From Vibrio mediterranei (GTDB lineage Bacteria > Pseudomonadota > Gammaproteobacteria > Enterobacterales > Vibrionaceae): a DNA stretch of 64,000 nt. A program made the position numbers and the translations under genes. Below the pieces are notes generated by a model. It saw nothing but the letters and a program-made list of their open reading frames with translations. It was not told the DNA's origin and searched no databases. Positions 55,469 through 63,566 of this stretch are shown in pieces. Every line of letters begins with the position of its first letter. The stretch's first letter is position 1. Location: assembly GCF_900088415.1 (NCBI RefSeq), contig NZ_FLLQ01000009.1, positions 62,001 through 126,000 on the forward strand, read 5' to 3'.

Positions 55469-56023
55469 ATGTTACGAATTTTAGATTTCCTGCTCGCAGC
55501 CATAGGGCTGATTGTAACCTTTCCTATTTTGATAATCGTGACCGTTATTGGCTATTTCGATACAGGCTCACCGATTTTTATTCAAGAAAGAGTCGGTCGA
55601 AACAAAAAGCCATTTAAGTTAGTGAAGTTCCGAACCATGAGTGTCGACACTCAGTCTGTAGCTAGCCATTTAGCGAGCCGAGCTTCCATTACAAAAATGG
55701 GCGCTTTCTTGCGTAAGACCAAAATTGATGAACTTCCTCAGTTGATCAATGTTGTAAAAGGTGAAATGAGCATTGTGGGTCCTCGCCCTAATTTGTTTAA
55801 TCAAACCGAGTTAATCGCTGAGCGTGACAAACTTGGTGTGTACGATGTTTTACCTGGTATTACTGGGCTGGCTCAAGTCAGTAACATTGATATGTCGACA
55901 CCTGAGCTGCTCGCAAAAACAGATAGGCAAATGCTAGACTCATTGAGTATTGCTCTCTACTTCCGTTATATCATTGCGACTGCAACTGGCAAAGGTGCAG
56001 GTGATCGCGTGTCTAAATCTTAA
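55469..56023 (+). CDS. Small initiating sugar-1-phosphate transferase (PglC/WreU type)
   Basis: Monotopic phosphoglycosyltransferase of 184 residues, the minimal size. A hydrophobic N-terminal hairpin (about residues 4-31) is followed by the conserved core QERVGRNKKPFKLVKFRTM, then LRKTKIDELPQLINVVKGEM with the catalytic Asp-Glu pair, and SIVGPRPN and LPGITGLAQV. It transfers a (deoxy)HexNAc-1-phosphate to undecaprenyl phosphate and so starts the locus 2 unit. It is mechanistically unrelated to the two WecA-type enzymes at 35276-37679. Confidence 0.88.
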   Translation: MLRILDFLLAAIGLIVTFPILIIVTVIGYFDTGSPIFIQERVGRNKKPFKLVKFRTMSVDTQSVASHLASRASITKMGAFLRKTKIDELPQLINVVKGEMSIVGPRPNLFNQTELIAERDKLGVYDVLPGITGLAQVSNIDMSTPELLAKTDRQMLDSLSIALYFRYIIATATGKGAGDRVSKS

Positions 56024-56053
56024 GTTTCCTCTTATTTTTGTAGGGGTTAGTTT

Positions 56054-57958
56054 GTGCTCTCTTTGAATCCTATCTGGACAATGCCAAGACCTGCTAAACG
56101 ACTGGTTAGCGTTGTTGTCGATATTATTTTCATCTTTATAGCGTTCTGGGGCGCCTTCTATTCGCGTATGGGGTCCATTGCGAAATACTGGGGTGATCCA
56201 GACTATTGGTATGTCTTTGCAGCAGTAGCATTGGTTACCTTGGTCATCTTTACGAATACTGGTCTATATCGAGCGGTACTTCGTTATTTGAGCCTACAAG
56301 CAGTTGTTACGGTAGCATTCGGAGCCGCCTTGTCGGGGCTATCTATCGTCTTGTTCTCCTACTATTTTCAAATATTTCTGCCGCGCTCAGTTCCTGTAAT
56401 TTATGCCACGTTTTTGGTTTCGATGTGTGGTGGAGCACGATTATTGGTGCGCTTTTTAGTGGCAGATTTATTGGTGAAGGGTCGCATCCCTGTGCTCATT
56501 TATGGAGCAGGTAAAGCGGGGCGTCAGCTCTATAATGTCGTATCTCAAAGCGATGAGTATCGTGTGGCGGCATTTATCGATGATAACCGTAAAATGCATA
56601 AAACGACGATCCAAGGCGTGACAGTCTTTCGCCGTAAGTATCTAGCCCGTCTGATCGATAAGCACAAGGTGGAAAAGGTGCTATTGGCAATGCCATCGGC
56701 GACACGCAGTGAGCGTAAGTCAGTCATTGAGGTACTCTCTGACTATCCTGTTGAAGTGATGACGATCCCTAATTTAAGCGATATCGTCAGTGGTGAATTG
56801 CAGATCGATCAACTTAAAGAGGTGGCCATTGAGGACTTGCTTGGTCGTGATCAGGTCGCACCGAATCAGAGCTTGCTAGAAAAAAATATCAAAAGTAAGG
56901 CGGTTATGGTTACCGGAGCTGGAGGTTCTATTGGCTCCGAATTATGTCGTCAAATCATTAAGCATCAACCAACAGTTTTGATATTGTTTGAAGCGTCAGA
57001 GTACTCTTTGTATCGAATCGACAGGGAGCTACGGCAAATTGCGCCAGAGCTCGCCTTGATACCTATTCTAGGTAATGTCCAGAATCAAGAACGACTTCAG
57101 CAGACCATGCAAGCCTATCATGTTGATACGGTTTACCATGCTGCCGCTTATAAACATGTTCCTATGGTTGAATTCAATGTCGCTGAAGGCATGAAAAATA
57201 ACGTGTTAGGCACGTACCGTGCTGCATGTGCTGCAATTGAAGCCAACGTGTCCTCTTTTGTGCTTATCTCAACAGATAAAGCAGTTCGTCCAACAAATGT
57301 TATGGGGACGACAAAGCGCTTGGCTGAGCTTGGTTTGCAAGCGCTGGCGAAGGGGTATCAAGTAGAACACAGTACTTTGTTCTCTATGGTACGTTTTGGC
57401 AATGTGCTTGGCTCCTCGGGTTCTGTGATCCCCTTATTTAAGGCACAAATCGCTAAAGGCGGTCCGGTGACAGTGACTCACAAGGATATCATTCGTTACT
57501 TTATGACTATCCCAGAAGCTGCTCAGCTAGTTATCCAAGCAGGAGCAATGGGTAAGGGAGGGGATGTGTTTGTGCTAGATATGGGTGAGCCTGTCCGTAT
57601 CGCTGAGCTTGCTAAAAACCTTATCCACTTATCAGGTTTGGAAGTGAAAGATAGCAATAATCCAGATGGTGATATTGAAATCCTCTATACAGGATTAAGA
57701 CCTGGTGAGAAGTTGTTTGAAGAGTTGCTCATTGGAGATAATGTCTCTGAAACATCTCACGACCGCATCATGACGGCTCAGGAGGTCTCAATAGATCAAC
57801 TCACATACAATGAGTTACTTGACGATTTACATCAAGCAGCACAAGATTATGATCAACCGAGATTACGCAAATTGATGCTTGAAGCTCCGACTGGCTTTGT
57901 ACCAACGGATGGAATTCGTGACCTTGTATGGCTTCAATCTCACGAAAAGAATTATTAG
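56054..57958 (+). CDS. WbpM/CapD-like membrane UDP-HexNAc 4,6-dehydratase
   Basis: Large form of the nucleotide-sugar dehydratase family, 634 residues: four or five N-terminal membrane helices (to about 130), a CoA-binding-like Rossmann domain with YGAGKAGRQLY near 155, then the catalytic SDR domain VTGAGGSIGSELCRQI near 291, AAAYKHVPMVE near 366 and STDKAVRPTNVMGTTKR near 405 (active-site Met/Lys in place of Tyr, as in WbpM). It produces the 4-keto-6-deoxy-HexNAc precursor of QuiNAc or FucNAc. Start codon GTG 56054 has AGGGG 7 nt upstream. No aminotransferase is present, which favours QuiNAc/FucNAc over diaminosugars. Confidence 0.88.
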   Translation: MLSLNPIWTMPRPAKRLVSVVVDIIFIFIAFWGAFYSRMGSIAKYWGDPDYWYVFAAVALVTLVIFTNTGLYRAVLRYLSLQAVVTVAFGAALSGLSIVLFSYYFQIFLPRSVPVIYATFLVSMCGGARLLVRFLVADLLVKGRIPVLIYGAGKAGRQLYNVVSQSDEYRVAAFIDDNRKMHKTTIQGVTVFRRKYLARLIDKHKVEKVLLAMPSATRSERKSVIEVLSDYPVEVMTIPNLSDIVSGELQIDQLKEVAIEDLLGRDQVAPNQSLLEKNIKSKAVMVTGAGGSIGSELCRQIIKHQPTVLILFEASEYSLYRIDRELRQIAPELALIPILGNVQNQERLQQTMQAYHVDTVYHAAAYKHVPMVEFNVAEGMKNNVLGTYRAACAAIEANVSSFVLISTDKAVRPTNVMGTTKRLAELGLQALAKGYQVEHSTLFSMVRFGNVLGSSGSVIPLFKAQIAKGGPVTVTHKDIIRYFMTIPEAAQLVIQAGAMGKGGDVFVLDMGEPVRIAELAKNLIHLSGLEVKDSNNPDGDIEILYTGLRPGEKLFEELLIGDNVSETSHDRIMTAQEVSIDQLTYNELLDDLHQAAQDYDQPRLRKLMLEAPTGFVPTDGIRDLVWLQSHEKNY

Positions 57959-57980
57959 TAAAATTTAGTAAGAAGAAACT

Positions 57981-59147
57981 ATGAAAATAGCAATTGCTGG
58001 AACAGGCTATGTAGGCCTATCAAATGCGATGTTGCTGGCTCAAAACCATGAGGTAGTAGCGGTTGATATTAATGCGGAAAAAGTGGACATGCTGTGCAAT
58101 GGGCAATCGCCGATTGTAGATAGTGAGATTGAAGCGTTTTTGAAGCGTGATGACTTAAACTTTACGGCTACTCTGGACAAAGAGTTAGCGTATTCTGGTG
58201 CGGACTATGTGATTGTTTCTACTCCGACAGATTATGACCCACAAACCAACTACTTTAATACCAGCTCTGTTGAAGCGGTGATTAAAGATGTGATGGCGAT
58301 TAACCCTGATGCGGTCATTGTTATCAAGTCCACAGTACCTGTTGGTTACAGTGCGCGTGTTCGTGAAGAGTTGGGTACTGAGAACGTGTTCTTCTCTCCA
58401 GAGTTTTTACGTGAAGGTAGCGCCCTTTATGACAACCTAAATCCGTCTCGCATTATTATCGGTGAGCGCAGTGAACGGGCAAAAGTGTTCGCTGATCTAT
58501 TGGTGGAAGGGGCTCAAAAAGAGAACATTGATGTATTATTTACCGATTCAACTGAAGCTGAAGCGGTGAAACTGTTCTCAAACACCTATCTTGCAATGCG
58601 CGTTGCATACTTCAATGAGTTAGATTCTTATGCTGAAGCGCTTGGATTGGATACTCGCCAAATCATCGAAGGTGTGGCGTTAGATCCACGTATAGGTGGC
58701 CACTACTGCAACCCATCTTTTGGTTATGGCGGTTACTGTTTACCAAAAGATACCAAGCAGCTGCTTGCTAACTACCAAGAAGTACCAAATAACATCATTG
58801 GTGCTATCGTTGATGCTAACCGCACTCGTAAAGACTTCATAGCAGACTCTATCGTTAAGCGTGAGCCGAAGGTAGTTGGTGTGTATCGTCTAATCATGAA
58901 ATCTGGTTCAGATAACTTCCGTGCATCAAGTATCCAAGGCATTATGAAGCGTCTGAAGGCGAAAGGTATTGAAGTCATTGTTTATGAGCCTGTGCTGAAA
59001 GAAGAGCACTTCTTCCACTCTCGCGTGATTCAAGATGTCGATGCGTTTAAGCAAGAAGCCGATTTGATTATCTCGAATCGTATGTTGCCTGAGTTAGCTG
59101 ATGTTGCTGACAAAGTGTATACGCGCGACTTATTTGGTAATGACTAA
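57981..59147 (+). CDS. ugd: UDP-glucose 6-dehydrogenase (copy 2)
   Basis: 388-residue short-type Ugd with GTGYVGLSNAMLLAQ, the catalytic-Cys motif GYGGYCLPKDTKQLLANY and MKSGSDNFRASSIQGIMKR. It is highly similar to the copy at 30946 along its length, with the C-terminal 100 residues almost the same. It gives locus 2 an independent UDP-glucuronate supply. Last gene of the operon: a strong terminator follows 24 bp after the stop. Confidence 0.95.
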   Translation: MKIAIAGTGYVGLSNAMLLAQNHEVVAVDINAEKVDMLCNGQSPIVDSEIEAFLKRDDLNFTATLDKELAYSGADYVIVSTPTDYDPQTNYFNTSSVEAVIKDVMAINPDAVIVIKSTVPVGYSARVREELGTENVFFSPEFLREGSALYDNLNPSRIIIGERSERAKVFADLLVEGAQKENIDVLFTDSTEAEAVKLFSNTYLAMRVAYFNELDSYAEALGLDTRQIIEGVALDPRIGGHYCNPSFGYGGYCLPKDTKQLLANYQEVPNNIIGAIVDANRTRKDFIADSIVKREPKVVGVYRLIMKSGSDNFRASSIQGIMKRLKAKGIEVIVYEPVLKEEHFFHSRVIQDVDAFKQEADLIISNRMLPELADVADKVYTRDLFGND

Positions 59148-59164
59148 TTGTAACTGCTTTGAAT

Positions 59165-59197
59165 AAAAAAACGAGAACCTAGAGTTCTCGTTTTTTT
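59165..59197 (+). terminator. Strong terminator ending polymer locus 2
   Basis: CGAGAAC (59172-59178) and GTTCTCG (59184-59190) form a 7-bp stem extended by A-T pairs, with a 5-nt loop and seven T after it. The A-tract on the other side lets it act in both directions, so it may also stop rraA transcription from the right. Confidence 0.9.
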
Positions 59198-59238
59198 ATG
59201 TCTGTTATTTACCACTGTTGGGCGTAAAGAAACCCTGT

Positions 59239-59261
59239 CGTCATCCCTGCGCAGGCAGGGA
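59239..59261. repeat. Solo half-element of the CGTCAT hairpin repeat
   Basis: CGTCA (59239-59243) followed by a hairpin TCCCTGC-GCAG-GCAGGGA (59244-59261). It matches the left half of the units at 889-1563 and 63702-64000 but lacks a right half. It lies between the locus 2 terminator and the rraA 3' end. Confidence 0.6.
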
Positions 59262-59302
59262 CCTTGCCTCAGCGAGCGCAATTCTGATAAGTACTATGAC
59301 AG

Positions 59303-59812
59303 TTATTCAACCGCCTCTTCATCCTCAAAACTCACATCAAGCGGCTCTTGAGAAAGAATCACCCCAGTATTATCGGCATACACATAATCTTCCGGTAAGA
59401 AGGTCACACCGCCAAAGTTAACTGGCACATCTACTTCACCAACATTGGATTGAGCTGCGCCCACAGGAATAGAAGCAAGGGCTTGGATACCAAGGTTCAT
59501 ATCTTCCAGTTCATCAACTTCGCGCACGCAGCCGTAAACGATGATGCCTTCCCATTCGTTATCTTCTGCCAGCTGAGCGATCTCTGCATCGATAAGAGCT
59601 TTACGCAGTGAACCACCACCATCGATAAGTAGAATTCGACCTACACCATCTTGCTCCAAAATTTCACGGATAACACCGTTGTCTTCAAAACACTTTACCG
59701 AAGTGATTTGACCTGCAAATGAGGCTCGGCCACCAAAGTTACTAAACATTGGCTCAACAACGTCTACTTGGTCTAGGTAGATATCACATAGGGCTGAAGT
59801 ACTGTATTCCAT
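59303..59812 (-). CDS. rraA: Regulator of RNase E activity A
   Basis: RraA protein of 169 residues that binds the RNase E C-terminal region and inhibits RNA decay. It begins MEYSTSALCDIYLDQVDVVE and has FGGRASFAGQITSVKC and GGGSLRKALIDAEIAQLA, typical of the proteobacterial family. Compared with E. coli RraA (161 residues) it has a short acidic extension (SFEDEEAVE) at the end. Housekeeping; it marks the right border of the polysaccharide region. Confidence 0.95.
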   Translation of the reverse strand: MEYSTSALCDIYLDQVDVVEPMFSNFGGRASFAGQITSVKCFEDNGVIREILEQDGVGRILLIDGGGSLRKALIDAEIAQLAEDNEWEGIIVYGCVREVDELEDMNLGIQALASIPVGAAQSNVGEVDVPVNFGGVTFLPEDYVYADNTGVILSQEPLDVSFEDEEAVE

Positions 59813-59891
59813 GGCGACTCTTCTTTGCAGTTTACAAAAGGTATAAATCGAGTATATCGGGTGAATAGGTCAATGCAATGACAAGGCTCAA

Positions 59892-60809
59892 TTAAGTCAT
59901 CAGAGTTTGAGCTATAACCACTCCTGAAAACAGGATATTAGTGACTAATGAACACTTCACCACAATCGGCATCATAGGGGCAATTTGCGCAGGCTGTGTT
60001 GCGTGCCAAACCGCTCTACCATGTTTGATGACAACGATAAGACTGATGACAAAAGGCAGGCTGATCCACAACGGTGATTGTTGTAGAACGAGATAAGCCG
60101 CAAAGGCGATGACTGCGCATAATAACAGTGTGAAGTGGTAAACCTTAGCGTTGTGCTCACCCAGTCTCACCGCGACAGTACGCTTACCGCAGGCGCTATC
60201 ATTTTCAATGTCACGCATGTTGTTGACGTTAAGTACGGCAACCGCGAGTAATCCACAGCCGACAGCCGGTAAGAAGAGTAGAGAGTCGATATGGCCAGTG
60301 TGTAAAAAGTAGGTACCTGAGACACCAAGCAGGCCAAAGAAGATAAATACTGAAATGTCGCCTAGTCCTGCGTAGCCGTAGGGCTTATTACCGACGGTAT
60401 AGGCAATGGCAGCGATGATAGCTAATACGCCGAGTCCGATAAACGCCAAAATGTTTTGCATTGAATCCAGCGCATGAAAGACTAAACCTAGTCCTGCAAT
60501 CACAGTCAGAATGATATTCAGCACGATGGCTTTCTTCATCTCTTGCTGAGACACTTCGCCTGACTGTATTGCACGCATTGGACCTAAACGGTTGTCGTTG
60601 TCGGTGCCTTTGACGGCATCACCGTAATCATTGGCTAGGTTAGAGAGAATCTGCAGCAGGGTCGCGGTAAGCAGAGCAAGTAAAGCGATACTCCAAGACA
60701 TGTTGCCAGTAGAGAAAGCGAGTGCACTGCCTGTGATAATGGAGACTAAAGCGAGTGGTAGTGTTTTAGGTCTGGCTGCATCGAGCCATATGTGGACTGA
60801 TTGATTCAT
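59892..60809 (-). CDS. menA: 1,4-dihydroxy-2-naphthoate octaprenyltransferase
   Basis: UbiA-family membrane prenyltransferase of 305 residues that joins the isoprenoid chain to the menaquinone ring precursor. The two Asp-rich motifs are present: NLANDYGDAVKGTDNDNR near residue 58 and NNMRDIENDSACGKRT near 195, with about nine membrane helices. Lies 79 bp from rraA in the same direction, the usual order in Vibrio. Confidence 0.94.
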   Translation of the reverse strand: MNQSVHIWLDAARPKTLPLALVSIITGSALAFSTGNMSWSIALLALLTATLLQILSNLANDYGDAVKGTDNDNRLGPMRAIQSGEVSQQEMKKAIVLNIILTVIAGLGLVFHALDSMQNILAFIGLGVLAIIAAIAYTVGNKPYGYAGLGDISVFIFFGLLGVSGTYFLHTGHIDSLLFLPAVGCGLLAVAVLNVNNMRDIENDSACGKRTVAVRLGEHNAKVYHFTLLLCAVIAFAAYLVLQQSPLWISLPFVISLIVVIKHGRAVWHATQPAQIAPMMPIVVKCSLVTNILFSGVVIAQTLMT

Positions 60810-61005
60810 CGTGGACTTATGATTTTACAATTTGATTTTAGTATACGGGAAAAGTGTGCATGGCTAAATACGCATTATCTATAAGGCTATAGTATGAGCT
60901 TAGTATGATAAATCGAAATACGTGAAGTGTGCTGAAAATAGGTATTGGATAAATGTCTAGCATGGGGGGAGATTGAATGATGTCAATTTGATAAGGGAAT
61001 ATCTG

Positions 61006-61296
61006 ATGACGAAACAACCATGTGTTTACATTACTGCTTCTAAGGGGAGTGGAGTTATCTATATTGGGGTAACGTCAAATCTACAACAGCGCATTTGGAA
61101 GCACCGGCATGGTGTGACTGGTGGATTTGTGAAAAAATATAATGTCTATCATCTTGTGCATTATGAGTTGTTTGATTGTATGGAAGACGCTATTGCTCGT
61201 GAGAAGCAGATTAAGCACTGGAATTGTTCTTGGAAGAATGATCTTGTGACTAGTCACAACCCCTATTGGCGAGACTTGACACCAGATTTGTGGTGA
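61006..61296 (+). CDS. Small GIY-YIG nuclease-family protein
   Basis: Single-domain GIY-YIG endonuclease-family protein of 96 residues. The first element reads CVYITASKGSGVIYIGVTS (VYI for GIY and IYIG for YIG), with Arg in LQQRIWKHRHG, the conserved KKYNVYHLVHYELF and the Glu helix AIAREKQIKHWNCSWK; all catalytic positions seem intact. ATG 61006 has AGGGA 8 nt upstream. It stands alone between divergent-facing housekeeping genes; 12 bp after its stop starts a palindromic repeat (61309-61462). DNA target unknown. Confidence 0.85.
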   Translation: MTKQPCVYITASKGSGVIYIGVTSNLQQRIWKHRHGVTGGFVKKYNVYHLVHYELFDCMEDAIAREKQIKHWNCSWKNDLVTSHNPYWRDLTPDLW

Positions 61297-61308
61297 AAGT
61301 GGGAAAAT

Positions 61309-61462
61309 CGTCATCTTCACGAAAGTGAAGATCTTCTGAAGCCAGTGACACTGCTGAATAGTCACAGGCGTGGAAGTGCTTAAATGGTGATGCGTTGACT
61401 ATCGATGTTTGCTGCAATGACGTCACTTGTTGAGCGAGATTTCCTTTTTCAAGGAAATGACG
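61309..61462. repeat. Long double-hairpin repeat after the GIY-YIG gene
   Basis: It starts CGTCAT with hairpin ATCTTCAC-GAAA-GTGAAGAT and ends with hairpin ATTTCCTT-TTTC-AAGGAAAT before ATGACG, so both ends are inverted copies of one pattern. The inner part is 154 bp in total, about twice the size of the units at 889-1563. A second inner copy of the motif AATGACGTCACT is visible near 61416. Confidence 0.7.
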
Positions 61463-61490
61463 CTTTGCTCAATCGTATATGACCGACAAT

Positions 61491-61518
61491 AAAAAACGGT
61501 GCTTCAAAAGCACCGTTT
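61491..61518 (-). terminator. Terminator of hslVU
   Basis: AAACGGTGCTT (61494-61504) and AAGCACCGTTT (61508-61518) form an 11-bp perfect stem with a 3-nt loop. On the minus strand it is followed by six T, 22 bp beyond the hslU stop. Confidence 0.92.
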
Positions 61519-61539
61519 AATCACATAAACATCAAGTCA

Positions 61540-62874
61540 TTAAAGAATAAAGCGACTTAAATCTTCGTCTTCTACAAACTCACCAAGCTTCGATCTTACG
61601 TAGCCTGAATCAATTGTCAGCTTTGAACCAGGTTTATCTGTTGCATCAAATGAAATCTCATCCATCAAACGCTCCATAACAGTATGTAGACGACGAGCAC
61701 CGATATTTTCGGTCGTTTCGTTGACTGTCCATGCTGCATCGGCGATTTGTTGAATGCCGTCTTCAGTGAACTCGACATCAACTTCTTCAGTCTTCATTAG
61801 AGCAATGTATTGTTCGGTTAGTGATGCTTTTGGCTCGGTTAGGATGCGTTTGAAGTCATCGCTGCTCAGTGCTTCCAGCTCTACGCGAATTGGCAGACGA
61901 CCTTGCAGCTCAGGGATCAAATCCGATGGCTTGGCTACTTGGAATGCACCAGATGTGATAAACAGGATATGGTCAGTCTTAACCATGCCGTGTTTAGTTG
62001 ATACTGTGCTGCCTTCTATCAGAGGCAGTAGATCACGCTGTACACCTTCACGAGATACATCAGGGCCTGAGGCTTCGCCACGCTTACAGATTTTGTCGAT
62101 CTCATCGATAAACACGATACCGTTGTTCTCAACGTTATAGATTGCTTGTTCTTTAAGCTCTTCTTGGTTTACCAGTTTAGCGGCTTCTTCTTCAGTGAGT
62201 GCTTTGAAGGCATCTTTAATTTTCAGCTTGCGCTTTTTCTTGGTATCGCCACCTAGGTTTTGGAACATGCTTTGCAGCTGGTTGGTCATTTCTTCCATAC
62301 CAGGAGGCGCCATGATTTCAACGCCCATTTGTGGAGCTGCTGTTTCGATGTCGATCTCTTTGTCGTCTAGCTTACCTTCGCGCAGTTTCTTGCGGAAAAT
62401 CTGACGAGTGTTAGAAGAGCTCTCATCTTGCTGTTCGTTTTGACCCCAAGCGTCGCGAGCCGGTGGAAGTAGGGCATCAAGAATGCGCTCTTCGGCTTGC
62501 TCTTCAGCGCGGAAGGTGACTTTTTCCATCGCTTGTTGATGTGTCATCTTAATCGCGACGTCAGTAAGGTCGCGAATGATGGTTTCAACTTCTTTGCCCA
62601 CATAGCCCACTTCGGTGAACTTAGTTGCTTCTACTTTGATAAACGGTGCGTTAGCAAGTTTAGCTAGGCGGCGAGCGATTTCGGTTTTACCGACGCCCGT
62701 TGGGCCAATCATTAGAATGTTTTTAGGTGATACTTCCGCACGCAAGCTCTCTTCAAGCTGCATACGACGCCAGCGGTTACGTAGTGCAATCGCCACTGAG
62801 CGCTTTGCTTTATCTTGACCGATAATATGGCGGTTTAGTTCGTGAACAATCTCGCGTGGAGTCATCTCAGACAT
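61540..62874 (-). CDS. hslU: HslU, ATPase subunit of HslUV protease
   Basis: AAA+ unfoldase of the HslUV (ClpYQ) protease, 444 residues. Walker A GPTGVGKTEIA near residue 57, the pore motif GYVG near 91, Walker B GIVFIDEIDK near 250, and the C-terminal sensor-2 ENIGARRLHT with the closing DEDLSRFIL that docks into HslV. The intermediate domain (residues 110-240) is present. Co-transcribed with hslV 46 bp upstream. Confidence 0.97.
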   Translation of the reverse strand: MSEMTPREIVHELNRHIIGQDKAKRSVAIALRNRWRRMQLEESLRAEVSPKNILMIGPTGVGKTEIARRLAKLANAPFIKVEATKFTEVGYVGKEVETIIRDLTDVAIKMTHQQAMEKVTFRAEEQAEERILDALLPPARDAWGQNEQQDESSSNTRQIFRKKLREGKLDDKEIDIETAAPQMGVEIMAPPGMEEMTNQLQSMFQNLGGDTKKKRKLKIKDAFKALTEEEAAKLVNQEELKEQAIYNVENNGIVFIDEIDKICKRGEASGPDVSREGVQRDLLPLIEGSTVSTKHGMVKTDHILFITSGAFQVAKPSDLIPELQGRLPIRVELEALSSDDFKRILTEPKASLTEQYIALMKTEEVDVEFTEDGIQQIADAAWTVNETTENIGARRLHTVMERLMDEISFDATDKPGSKLTIDSGYVRSKLGEFVEDEDLSRFIL

Positions 62875-62920
62875 AATTAATTCCTTACAAAAATTCAGAC
62901 ACTATTTTGTTTTTTGGACG

Positions 62921-63454
62921 TTATTTCGCGTCACTTTCTAGTTCTTCAACAGTGTGATAATGGTTGGTGAAGACACAGATATCGCCAGCGATTTTCAGGG
63001 ATTTCTCTGCGATTTCACGTGCATCTAAATCGGTATTTTCAAGTAATGCTGTTGCTGCTGCTTGAGCAAAGTTGCCGCCTGAGCCAATAGCGATAAGGTC
63101 GTTTTCTGGCTGAACAACATCGCCGTTACCAGTGATGATCAGTGATGCGGTTTCATCAGCGACGGCCAATAACGCTTCCAGTTTACGCAGCGCACGATCA
63201 CTACGCCAATCTTTCGCCAGTTCGACTGCGGCCTTAGTTAGGTGGCCTTGGTGCATTTGCAGCTTGCTTTCAAAGCGCTCAAAAAGAGTAAACGCGTCAG
63301 CCGTACCGCCAGCGAAGCCTGCCAATACTTGGTTATTATAAAGTCTACGAACCTTGCGAGCGTTCCCTTTCATTACAGTGTTGCCTAGGGATACTTGTCC
63401 ATCACCAGCGATCACGACTTTGTTATTTCGGCGTACAGATACAATAGTAGTCAC
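62921..63454 (-). CDS. hslV: HslV, peptidase subunit of HslUV protease
   Basis: Proteasome-like N-terminal threonine peptidase of 177 residues. After Met removal the catalytic Thr starts TTIVSVRRNNKVVIAGDGQ; GNTVMKGNARKVRRLYN and ALLAVADETASLIITGNGDV are family segments. Start codon is GTG 63454. Preceded by a heat-shock-type promoter at 63496-63524. Confidence 0.97.
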   Translation of the reverse strand: MTTIVSVRRNNKVVIAGDGQVSLGNTVMKGNARKVRRLYNNQVLAGFAGGTADAFTLFERFESKLQMHQGHLTKAAVELAKDWRSDRALRKLEALLAVADETASLIITGNGDVVQPENDLIAIGSGGNFAQAAATALLENTDLDAREIAEKSLKIAGDICVFTNHYHTVEELESDAK

Positions 63455-63495
63455 GACGTTTGCCTCATATTGGTTTCAATTCGGTTATGAAAGGG

Positions 63496-63524
63496 ATATG
63501 TGGACGAAGAAAAGGGATTTCAAG
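63496..63524 (-). promoter_or_regulatory. Sigma-32 (heat-shock) promoter for hslVU
   Basis: On the minus strand CTTGAAA (63518-63524) is a perfect -35 box, and after 14 bp CCACATAT (63496-63503) matches seven of eight positions of the -10 consensus CCCCATWT. It lies 42 bp before hslV. hslVU is a known sigma-32 operon in E. coli. Confidence 0.85.
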
Positions 63525-63566
63525 GGGAAGTAGGGTTATCCTGAGGGAGAATTATTTTTATAGGTT

